From an uncultured Eubacteriales bacterium (GTDB taxonomy: Bacteria > Bacillota > Clostridia > Christensenellales > Borkfalkiaceae), in contig UQPN01000003.1 of the NCBI GenBank assembly GCA_900542935.1, positions 53,245 to 117,244 of the forward strand: 64,000 bases of DNA, given 5' to 3'. A model generated the notes under the pieces. The model was not told the origin of the DNA. It saw nothing but the letters and a program-made list of their open reading frames with translations, and did no database searches. Shown in pieces: positions 50,038-58,479 of this stretch; the stretch's first letter is position 1; each line of letters begins with the position of its first letter. Both the position numbers and the translations under genes were made by a program.

Positions 50038-53000
50038 ATGAAAAAACAAAAAATTATCGCTTTATCCGCTATTGCTTGTTTCGTTTGCGCGGGCGCGGGC
50101 ATTTTTGCGCTTTCAGGCTCGGCGGATACGAATGTTTCCGAAAAAAACATACGCTACGAATATGCGTTGCTCGGCGAAATATATACGCCCGAAGACGGTT
50201 TAATTTCGGCAAAATCCCCGGAAGGTACTGTGATTTCCGATTGCAAAAACGGAGTTCTGCTCGATTGGGCGCAGGGAAGTTATACGTTTGAATATAAAAA
50301 CAAAATCATAGATCTGAAAGTTTACGAAAGCGCGCCGGAAGACGAAATCACGCTTTCGGGCGAAATTGCGGGCGGCGGCATTGCGGGCGTGGTTTCGGAA
50401 TTCCCCGCGTGCAACGTAAAGAGCGGAATCGTGCGGACGGACGGCGCGCCGGAAGTCGGCGAATATGCCGTAAGCGCGGTGTTTTCTAAAAACGGAGAAA
50501 CGGCGTACACGGTGCGGAACGCGGGCGAAGCGTTTACGTATACGCCGGAAATCGGAGGCATCTGGCAGATTTCGTACACGTATACCGACGTATTCGGCGT
50601 GGCGCGTTCGAAAGATTATACTTTTTCCGTTGCGGATAAAAAAATTATTTTAACCGACGTTTCCGCGCAATACAAAATCGGCGAAAAAATTTCTTTTTCG
50701 GGTACTTACGGATATTTTAAGGGCGAAAAATTCAATGTGAAAGTATCCGTGTTTACCCCGTCGGGAAAAACGGAAAATACGAACGGCTCGTACGTGTTCG
50801 GCGAAGCGGGGCAATATGCCTTTACTTTTTCGTCGGAAATACAGGGCGAAACAGTAAGAGAACAAATCTCGGTGAACGTATCTGCGGGGCTTGCTTCGTT
50901 TATTGCCGATAAAACCGGATTTGCGGGCGGCGAAGAATTTAACAATCATTCCAACGTGAGCGGCGCAGGCTCATCGGAAAAAGGAATCTTGTTTGATATG
51001 AGCGCGTCGGAAGCGGAATTATCGTATAACGGCGTGATTGATCTGAAAAAGCTTGGCGATAATTCGCCCGTGATTTCGTTCACTACGAATAATTCGCACG
51101 GAGGCACGCTTTCCTGCGTGGAAGTTACGCTTACCGACGTATACGATTCGAAAAATGCCGTTACGGTGCGCTTTGCAAAGAACGGCGATACCACAGAAAC
51201 GCGTATGTCTTACGACAACACGCTTGTGCGCGCGTCGTTCGGCAGCGTTTCCACGGCATTTAACAATTATTATCCTTTGAAAACGGACGCGGTGGCGTGG
51301 AACACAAGATTCGATACGCTCTGGCTGTCGACCGCAAACACAAATCCCGATAAAAATTACGAAGCGGCGCAAACGTTGCATACGATGAATTTTGCGTTTG
51401 ATACGGCAACCAACGAAATTTACAGTTATGGCGATTTCAGCCGCGTCGGCAGACCGGACGGTAACGAATCGGGCGTGAAATGGTGGAAAATCGCGGAACT
51501 TTCTTCGCCGTCGCTACCTGTGCAATTTGGCGGTTTTACTACGGGCGAAGTATATCTTTCACTGAAAGTAGTATCGGGTAAAGGCGATATCGTAGTGGAT
51601 TCTATCGGCGGCAAAACGATGAGCGTTTCCGCAGACGACTACGAAGACGCTTCATCTATTCTTTTCGGCATGTTTAACGGCAATATACCCGCGGTAAAGG
51701 GTAAGGCGTATCCGATTCCCCGTTACAGCGGTAAGTATGTTTCCGATTTGGCGGTATATGCGGAAATCGGCGACGAAAGAACGCACATAAGCGGCGATTC
51801 GTTCATTCCCGACAAAGCGGGTAACTATACGCTTGTATACGAAGGCACAAATTCGTTCGGTAAAAAAATAAGCCGTGCAATTTCATTCGTTTGCGTGGAA
51901 GCGCAAATTCCCGTAAATATCAGCTACGACGATGTGAAACAGCCGAAAATCGGCGAGGTGTACACCGTGGAAGAGCCTGTGTTATCGGGCGGGCACGGCA
52001 AAGTTACGTACACGATTACGGTAAACGGCGCGGCGTTTTCAATCGGCGATAAACTCGTGGTTTCTGGAGATCGGCTGGAAATCGTCATTCGCACGGTTGA
52101 TGAACTCGGATTTACCGAAGAACAAGCTTTTACGGTGGAAGCGGATAAAGACGTTTTGATTTTTGATATCGACTTTCCCCGTGCGGCGATAGCGGGATCG
52201 GAATTTACGTTCCCGAAAGCCACGGCTACGTATTATAAAACGGGCGAAATTTTGCCTTACGAAATTTACTTGAACGGCGTGAAAGTTACAGAAGAAAAAA
52301 TCGTACTTCCCGCCGATAAAACGCAGGCGAGCGTAGAATATCGTACGACGCTCGGCAGCAAAACGTATACCTTACAATTAAAAGGCGCGGCAACGGAAAC
52401 GGGAAAAGACGCGTTGATTTTCGAAGGCGAAGCCGTAACTACCGATGAAGGCACGGCACTCACGCTTTCCGAGGCAAATCCTTATATATCGCTTCCGTAT
52501 AGGCTTTCGCCGAACGGCTTGAATTTCGATTTCTTTGTACTGGAAGAAAAGATGAATTTCAATGCCGTAACGCTGAAACTTACCGATAAAAACGGTACGG
52601 CGGTAACGGTTACGATCAAAGATTTAACGAGCGTTTCGCCCGAATTGCTCATTTGCGGCAAAGATACGTCGGTGAAAGTGGTTAAAAACCGACAAACGTT
52701 TTCTTCCGGCGCAAGCGAACAGTACGCAGGCAAAAATTATTATACGTTTTCGATTGTTTACGAAAACTTTTACAAGGCGCTGTTAAGCGGCACGGCAATT
52801 CAAGCTTATGTAGAAAAGGACGTGCGCGGCGTGAAGTTTTCGGGCTTCGACGGCGGCGTTTACGCGGATATTTCCGTTGAAGAAATTGCGGGCGCAGCTG
52901 CCGAAATCGTCATCACGAGAATCGGCAATCAGCTGTTTTATTCTTCGGGCTTCGCGTACGGTGACGTAACCGGTCCTGCGGTGTATTCCCCGTCGTTCCG

Positions 53001-53547
53001 TCTTGGCAACGCAAACGTTCGGAAAGGGTATGCGCTTGACGTATCCGGCTTGAAGGCATACGACGTGTTGAAAGGAAATTCTTCCGTAAACGTTACGCTT
53101 ACGAAGCCGGATGGCACGAAAGTATACGAAAACGTTTCGCCCGAAAAGGCGCAGAAGCACACGCTTTCGTCGCTCGGCGTATATCTTCTTAAAATTACGG
53201 CGAAAGACGGCGGCGGTGCGGTTATGAATCTTACGTACCGGTTTGCGGTGGACGACGATACGCCTCCCGTACTCAGCGTGTCGGGAGAAATTGTAAAAAC
53301 GGCGAAGGCAGGGGATACCATCGCCTTGGCGGCGGCTTCGGCAACCGATGAAAGCGGCGTAACCTTGAAGGTTTGCGTTTTCCGCCCTGACGGAAAAATC
53401 GATTTTATCGCCGAAAACGGCGCAAGCTTTGCGGGCGGGGAGTATCGCTTGGGCAGAAGCGGCGTTCATCGTATCGTATATTCCGCAGAGGACGAATACG
53501 GCAACGTAACCACGGCTACCTACTATGTAAACGCGGAGGATAAATAA
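50038..53547 (+). CDS. 1169-aa secreted multi-domain (Ig-like and jelly-roll) protein
   Basis: Signal peptide to about residue 31 (MKKQKIIALSAIACFVCAGA), then a chain of beta domains. Ig-like repeats lie at about 32-280. A jelly roll at about 285-520 begins SFIADKTGFAGGEEFNNHS. More Ig-like domains follow at about 545-790, then a second jelly roll at about 795-985 beginning ALIFEGEAVTTDEGT. Two cadherin- or HYR-like Ig domains end the protein (RFAVDDDTPPVLSVSGEI, then GVHRIVYSAEDEYGNVTT). No catalytic site or anchor is visible. It is probably a scaffold or glycan-binding surface protein. Its stop codon abuts the next start (TAAATGA), so expression is coupled to the DUF4838 lipoprotein. Confidence 0.78.
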   Translation: MKKQKIIALSAIACFVCAGAGIFALSGSADTNVSEKNIRYEYALLGEIYTPEDGLISAKSPEGTVISDCKNGVLLDWAQGSYTFEYKNKIIDLKVYESAPEDEITLSGEIAGGGIAGVVSEFPACNVKSGIVRTDGAPEVGEYAVSAVFSKNGETAYTVRNAGEAFTYTPEIGGIWQISYTYTDVFGVARSKDYTFSVADKKIILTDVSAQYKIGEKISFSGTYGYFKGEKFNVKVSVFTPSGKTENTNGSYVFGEAGQYAFTFSSEIQGETVREQISVNVSAGLASFIADKTGFAGGEEFNNHSNVSGAGSSEKGILFDMSASEAELSYNGVIDLKKLGDNSPVISFTTNNSHGGTLSCVEVTLTDVYDSKNAVTVRFAKNGDTTETRMSYDNTLVRASFGSVSTAFNNYYPLKTDAVAWNTRFDTLWLSTANTNPDKNYEAAQTLHTMNFAFDTATNEIYSYGDFSRVGRPDGNESGVKWWKIAELSSPSLPVQFGGFTTGEVYLSLKVVSGKGDIVVDSIGGKTMSVSADDYEDASSILFGMFNGNIPAVKGKAYPIPRYSGKYVSDLAVYAEIGDERTHISGDSFIPDKAGNYTLVYEGTNSFGKKISRAISFVCVEAQIPVNISYDDVKQPKIGEVYTVEEPVLSGGHGKVTYTITVNGAAFSIGDKLVVSGDRLEIVIRTVDELGFTEEQAFTVEADKDVLIFDIDFPRAAIAGSEFTFPKATATYYKTGEILPYEIYLNGVKVTEEKIVLPADKTQASVEYRTTLGSKTYTLQLKGAATETGKDALIFEGEAVTTDEGTALTLSEANPYISLPYRLSPNGLNFDFFVLEEKMNFNAVTLKLTDKNGTAVTVTIKDLTSVSPELLICGKDTSVKVVKNRQTFSSGASEQYAGKNYYTFSIVYENFYKALLSGTAIQAYVEKDVRGVKFSGFDGGVYADISVEEIAGAAAEIVITRIGNQLFYSSGFAYGDVTGPAVYSPSFRLGNANVRKGYALDVSGLKAYDVLKGNSSVNVTLTKPDGTKVYENVSPEKAQKHTLSSLGVYLLKITAKDGGGAVMNLTYRFAVDDDTPPVLSVSGEIVKTAKAGDTIALAAASATDESGVTLKVCVFRPDGKIDFIAENGASFAGGEYRLGRSGVHRIVYSAEDEYGNVTTATYYVNAEDK

Positions 53548-55587
53548 ATGAAATATCTGAAAAAACTCACGGCGTTAATTTTATCTGCCGCGGCGGTGTT
53601 GTCTGTGGCGGGCGGTTGCAAAAAAGACGATAATAAACCCGATGACAACGGCGACGAAATCGGCATTACGGCTTCAAGAACGCAGGGCATCGATTTTTCT
53701 TCAACGCTCGGCGAAGCGAAAGATTATTTTGTGGTGATTCCGTCGGCGGCAACGGAAACGGAAAAATATGCGGCGGAACAACTGATTAAATATGTGAAAG
53801 CGGTAACGGGAACGCAGATTTCTTATCGCTCCGACGGCGCATATTCCGGCGGTAAAGTCATTTCCGTAGGCAGAACGGAATTTATGGATACCGCCGATAT
53901 TTCGGCGGACGAAACAGAACTCGGAAGCGACGGATTTATCGTAAAAAATAAAAATTCGGCTGTATTTATTTGCGGCGGCGAAGACCGCGGCACGCTGTAC
54001 GGCGTTTACGATTTTCTCGAATATCAGCTCGGCGTAAAATGGCTGACTTCCGATACTACGTATATTCCCGATAACGCGAACGCCAACGTATATCAATCGG
54101 ACAGAATGGAAATTCCCGCATTCGAATACCGCGTGTATCTCGACCCTGCGTCGTTTTATAACGAAAGCACCGAATTTTCCACGGCGCGCCGCTTTACTTC
54201 GGAATATCTGCATCTTTCCGATTCCGCGGGCGGCAATTTAAAGTGGTGGCAGGGGTACGAAACGCATAGCTCGTTGCAATGGGTGCAAGTGGAAAAATAT
54301 CTGAAAAACGGAAAAATCGATTCCGCTTACACGAAAGCGTTTTCCAACGACGGGCATAACGTGATAACCGAAAGCGATTCTTACGGCTTAACAAAATACG
54401 CCGCGGATCTTTGCTATACCGACGGAATTAATGCCGACGGCTCGTACGAAACCGAAACGACGAACGAAGACGGCACGAAGCGCAAAACGGCGATCGGTAT
54501 GGCAATCGAGGGAATGTGCGAAGTGATCGGCGCGGATACCGACGAAAATAATTATTATATGTTCGGGCAGAACGATTTCTTCTCCCGTCCGTGTTTGTGC
54601 GAGCAATGTATTGCCGATTCGAAAACGTATACCGACGCGGGAATGATGATTCGTTTTATCAACGCTCTGGCAGACGGTGCGGCGCAATACACTGCCGCGG
54701 AAAAAATCGATCGCGATATAAACGTGGTGATGTTTGCGTATCAATGGTCGTCTTATGCCCCCGCGAAGCAGAATGCCGAGGGTAACTTCGAAGTTCTCGA
54801 TTCCACGTGCGTGCCGAAGAAAAACGTAGTGATCCGTCTTGCGCCGATCAATATGAATCGTTTCGCAGCGTATAACGACGAAGCGCAGAACAGTAATCCG
54901 TACGGCGCGGACTATATGGAAAAATGGGCGGCGGTTACAAATAACTTTATGGTGTGGGAATACACTACGCACAATCCGCGCCATTACTGGTGGTATCCCA
55001 CGTTCCCCGTGTGGAACAGTAAGCTCACGGCGATGAAAAATATGGGCGTAAGATACGCTATGTTGCAATCGAATTATCAGGAACGCACGAATTATCAAAC
55101 GATTCTCGAAGGCTACGTAGCTTCGAAAATGCTGTGGAATCCCGCTTACGATATTTACGAACTCATTTCGGAATTTCATAAGTATTATCTGGGCGAGGCG
55201 GCGCAGGCGTATGCCGACGAATACGTCCGTCTGCTTACGTCGGCTTGTTACGATACGTTGGCGAAGAACGATTACAAGCCTTCGCTCGGACTCGGCTATT
55301 GCGGAAAAGGCACATTGAAAAGCGCGATCTCGCTTTTAAATCAAGCCGAAGCCGCGGTGAATGAAAGCACGCTTTCCGAAAGCGAAAAGGCGGAATATGT
55401 GCAGAGAATCGAAGTTGTGAAATTTCAGCCCCGCTATATGTATCTGTACAACTATATGGAATATGAAACGGATCAGGTGCAGATGAATATCGAAGCGAAG
55501 CAATTTATTCTTGAAGTATTAAGCGCGGGCGGCAAATACTGGGCGGAAAATCAGTTGTTCGACGCCGAAAATATCATTTTCAAATAA
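53548..55587 (+). CDS. DUF4838 lipoprotein (GH67-N-like plus barrel)
   Basis: 679 aa. The lipobox AGGC (about residue 26) anchors it outside. An N-terminal domain like the GH67/GH20 N-domain (YAAEQLIKYVKAVTGTQI, then GTLYGVYDFLEYQLGVKWLT at about 150) is followed by the DUF4838 barrel. Visible features are MFGQNDFFSRPCLCEQCIADS, INVVMFAYQWSSYAP, NFMVWEYTTHNPRHYWWYP and ASKMLWNPAYDIYELISEF. The domain order is the usual one for this family, whose members occur in glycan loci and are presumed glycosidases without a proven substrate. A partner gene of the same family lies at 60717. Confidence 0.88.
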   Translation: MKYLKKLTALILSAAAVLSVAGGCKKDDNKPDDNGDEIGITASRTQGIDFSSTLGEAKDYFVVIPSAATETEKYAAEQLIKYVKAVTGTQISYRSDGAYSGGKVISVGRTEFMDTADISADETELGSDGFIVKNKNSAVFICGGEDRGTLYGVYDFLEYQLGVKWLTSDTTYIPDNANANVYQSDRMEIPAFEYRVYLDPASFYNESTEFSTARRFTSEYLHLSDSAGGNLKWWQGYETHSSLQWVQVEKYLKNGKIDSAYTKAFSNDGHNVITESDSYGLTKYAADLCYTDGINADGSYETETTNEDGTKRKTAIGMAIEGMCEVIGADTDENNYYMFGQNDFFSRPCLCEQCIADSKTYTDAGMMIRFINALADGAAQYTAAEKIDRDINVVMFAYQWSSYAPAKQNAEGNFEVLDSTCVPKKNVVIRLAPINMNRFAAYNDEAQNSNPYGADYMEKWAAVTNNFMVWEYTTHNPRHYWWYPTFPVWNSKLTAMKNMGVRYAMLQSNYQERTNYQTILEGYVASKMLWNPAYDIYELISEFHKYYLGEAAQAYADEYVRLLTSACYDTLAKNDYKPSLGLGYCGKGTLKSAISLLNQAEAAVNESTLSESEKAEYVQRIEVVKFQPRYMYLYNYMEYETDQVQMNIEAKQFILEVLSAGGKYWAENQLFDAENIIFK

Positions 55588-55604
55588 GATTAAATAAGTA
55601 AATC

Positions 55605-55621
55605 AGTCCGGAACGGACTTA
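55605..55621 (+). other. Small intergenic hairpin before the repeat protein
   Basis: AGTCCG-GAA-CGGACT at 55605-55619 is a perfect 6-bp stem followed by TT only. It lies between two operon genes and may affect mRNA processing; too weak for a full terminator. Confidence 0.4.
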
Positions 55622-55639
55622 AAATAACGGAGGAAAGTT

Positions 55640-58231
55640 ATGAAGAAATTCAAAACAGCAGTAGTCGGCGCATTCGCTCTCGCCTTAGCGGCAACCTGCC
55701 TTGCCGCGTGCGACAACGATTCCGATCGGGAAGAACCGAAAACGCTCTCCGCGCCGGAAATCGTATTGAACGACGATTTTTCCGTATCGTGGCAAGCCGT
55801 TGCGGAAGCAACGTCGTATGTGGTAAACGTGAACGGCGACGACCTGAAAGCGCAGGAAACGCTCACGTTCAACGCGCTTACGGCGGTGAATTCGTATACG
55901 GTGAAAGTGAAAGCGAAGAACGACGAAGCCGTTTCCGATTATTCCGAGCCGATTACGTATTCGGTGCACGGGGTAACGCTCGGCTCGGGCGAGGGGTACG
56001 AATTGCATGGCGCCGATACCGTGTACGGCGGCAAAGATTATACTTTCACGCTTGAAATTACAAGCGAAGCCTACGAAGCCGCCGCGCTTGCGGTGAAAGT
56101 CAACGATACGTTGCTTACGGAAGCGGACGGCAAATACACGGTGAAAAACGTATCGTCCGATCTGAATATCACCGTAAGCGGCGTTGAAAAGAAAACGTAT
56201 GCCGTAACGATTTCCACGGGCGAAGGCTACACGGTATCGGGCGCGGCAAAAGCCGTTTACGGCGAAGACTATTCGTTTGCCGTAGCGAAAGCCGCGGGCT
56301 ACGATCAAAGCGCGCTTATCGTGAAAGTTAACGGCGAAACGATAGCGGAAGAAAACGGCAAATACACCGTGAAAAACGTGAAAACGGCTTTGGAAATCAC
56401 GGTGGAGGGCGCGGAGAAAAATCAATATGCCGTAACCGCACCCGCCGAAAGCGTGGCGTTTACGTTTACGGGCAACGCGAAAGCGATTCACGGCGAAGCT
56501 TATACTTTTACGCTGGAAGTAAAGGAAAGCTACGATACCGCCAACCTTAAAGTGAAAGCCAACGGTAGCGAGCTTACCGCGGCGGCGGACGGAAAAACGT
56601 ATATGGTAGAAAACGTAACGGGTGCGATTGAAATCACCGTGGAAGGCTTGAATATCAGAAAGTATAACGTAACGTTTTCTACGGGCGATGGATACACGCT
56701 CGACGGCGCGGCGCAAGCGGAACACGGCGGAAATTATACGTTTACTCTCACGCTGAACGAAGCGTATTCGAATAGCGCGCCGATTGTAAAATGCAACGGC
56801 AACGGTCTTACTGAAAAAGACGGAAAATACACCGTGGAAAACGTAACGGGCGCACTTGAAATCACCGTAGAAAATGTGGAACTTAACACCTATACCGCAA
56901 AAATAGCGGAGGGCGAAGGCTTTACGGTTGCGGGAGATCGTCAAAAATCGGTAAACCACGGCTCTTCGGTGCAATTTACAATCGCGGCGAAAAACGCTTC
57001 CGACGTAATCAAAGTGTTTAACGGATCGGCGGAAGTTATCGGCGAAAACGGCATGTATACGCTTGAAAACGTTGCGGCGGACGTAACTCTCACCGTAAAA
57101 GTGTACGATCTGGCGGCGCAACTTTTGCTTGCGGATAACTGGGACGATTACGAAGGCAGCGTAAAAACGGAAAACGCGGTAGAAAACAGTATCTCCGTGC
57201 GCGGATGGCAATTCGGTATTTCCGCGGCGTATATACAAAAAGCGGTCGAAGCGGGTTACACGCATTTAAGATTCGATTACGCGTTGCAGAATATGTCCGA
57301 CGAAACAAAATCGGGTATTTTTATGGCGGGCGAAGGCACGCAGTATGAAAAATGCTATTCCGATCAGAATACGGCGAGATTCGATTTAACAGCACTTAAA
57401 AAAGGCGGCACGTATGCGAAAATCTGGATGCAGGGAAGAAATGCGGAAGCTTGGGGCGATGCGAAAGATATGAGTCTTACTGCTACGAATCCCACGCTGT
57501 TTAAGAGTACGGAAACGGCAAGCTGGACGAAGAGTAACCCGAAAGTGTATTGCGCCGAAGAAGAGAACGGCTTCATCGTAATCGATACCGTCTACTGCGG
57601 CAACGAAGCGCACATACTCAGCAGCACGAAATGGTGGGCGAAATATGCAAACAACGCTCAGACGGGCAGTGCGGCTCAACGCACGGTAATTCTTTCCGGT
57701 AAATATTTATACGCAGGCGGAAATTATCGCGGCTCTGTATTCGGCGGCGCAGGTAGCGGCGTGGGAACAGTCGGCGGAACGGCGAACGCGGAAATCGTTA
57801 CGGATTATTTGAATAATATCACATATACCGAAGGCAATCAATTCTATTATGGGTTAGATAAAGAAGGCGTATATGCGCTGAATGTCAACGAATTTGTTTC
57901 CAACAGAAATTCTTGGGGCGGATTTTCTTACACGTATACCGATGAAAACACCTTTACGGTAACGCTGTTTAACGAGGGAAAGATTGTAAATGTTAATACG
58001 CAGAATTATATCGCGGCAGGCTATACGAAAGTAACCATTCGGGCAGGCGAATATACCGGCGGACAAATCTGGGTGGGCAACGACAACTGGTCGGGCGGAA
58101 TGTTTGGCTTGAACAGCGGCGCTTCGCAGCAGCTGGAGCTTTCGATGTTTACGGAATCTAATCCTAACTTGCATATTTATTGTTCTAACGATACCACTAC
58201 GGTAACGATCTCTTACACTTTCAGTAAATAA
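55640..58231 (+). CDS. Repeat-rich surface lipoprotein with duplicated C-terminal module
   Basis: 863 aa. The lipobox AAC (about residue 24) is followed by an FN3-like domain (about 36-108). Five tandem repeats of about 75-80 residues come next (about 110-490), each with the core GEGYxVxGA, YxFxL, LxVKxNGxxL, GKYTVxNV, LxITVxG; they resemble bacterial InlB-B-type stalk repeats. From about 490 to the end a 370-residue module begins LLLADNWDDYEGSVK. It recurs in the 58480 protein, in part almost identical at DNA level. The repeats probably lift the module above the wall. No enzymatic motif is seen. Confidence 0.82.
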   Translation: MKKFKTAVVGAFALALAATCLAACDNDSDREEPKTLSAPEIVLNDDFSVSWQAVAEATSYVVNVNGDDLKAQETLTFNALTAVNSYTVKVKAKNDEAVSDYSEPITYSVHGVTLGSGEGYELHGADTVYGGKDYTFTLEITSEAYEAAALAVKVNDTLLTEADGKYTVKNVSSDLNITVSGVEKKTYAVTISTGEGYTVSGAAKAVYGEDYSFAVAKAAGYDQSALIVKVNGETIAEENGKYTVKNVKTALEITVEGAEKNQYAVTAPAESVAFTFTGNAKAIHGEAYTFTLEVKESYDTANLKVKANGSELTAAADGKTYMVENVTGAIEITVEGLNIRKYNVTFSTGDGYTLDGAAQAEHGGNYTFTLTLNEAYSNSAPIVKCNGNGLTEKDGKYTVENVTGALEITVENVELNTYTAKIAEGEGFTVAGDRQKSVNHGSSVQFTIAAKNASDVIKVFNGSAEVIGENGMYTLENVAADVTLTVKVYDLAAQLLLADNWDDYEGSVKTENAVENSISVRGWQFGISAAYIQKAVEAGYTHLRFDYALQNMSDETKSGIFMAGEGTQYEKCYSDQNTARFDLTALKKGGTYAKIWMQGRNAEAWGDAKDMSLTATNPTLFKSTETASWTKSNPKVYCAEEENGFIVIDTVYCGNEAHILSSTKWWAKYANNAQTGSAAQRTVILSGKYLYAGGNYRGSVFGGAGSGVGTVGGTANAEIVTDYLNNITYTEGNQFYYGLDKEGVYALNVNEFVSNRNSWGGFSYTYTDENTFTVTLFNEGKIVNVNTQNYIAAGYTKVTIRAGEYTGGQIWVGNDNWSGGMFGLNSGASQQLELSMFTESNPNLHIYCSNDTTTVTISYTFSK

Positions 58232-58310
58232 TTTCGGCGAAATCGGCGCGGCGGTTGAAAAAAATCGCCGCCCGATAAACGTTCGAAAAAATAAATAGGA
58301 GAAACAAACA

Positions 58311-58463
58311 ATGAAAAAACAATGGCAATCGGCGGAAATCACGATATTTTCGTTTGAACAGACAGACGTTGTAAGCACAAGCGTTACGGGCGGCGGAAAA
58401 GCTTTGAGTAATAAACTCGACGGCTCTTTCGACGGAATTTCAAAAGATGATATTTTCGATTAA
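58311..58463 (+). CDS. 50-aa peptide gene upstream of a GASVR-module surface protein
   Basis: ATG 58311 has a TAGGAG site 9 bp before it. The peptide (MKKQWQSAEITIFSFEQTD..., ending GISKDDIFD) has no signal or membrane helix and matches the locus A peptide in pattern: an aromatic, a short strand, [ED]VVxTS, then DDIF near the end. A Gly-rich middle (VTGGGKALS) is unique. It ends 16 bp before the surface protein start. The repeated pairing in two otherwise rearranged loci is the main evidence that the gene is real. Function unknown. Confidence 0.65.
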   Translation: MKKQWQSAEITIFSFEQTDVVSTSVTGGGKALSNKLDGSFDGISKDDIFD

Positions 58464-58479
58464 GGGGGAGAACACAACA

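Noticed and set aside
55970..57100. CRISPR array or short tandem DNA repeat
   Set aside because: The repeats are diverged protein repeats of about 80 residues in an open frame, not short identical DNA units with spacers. No CRISPR array or cas gene is seen in the window.
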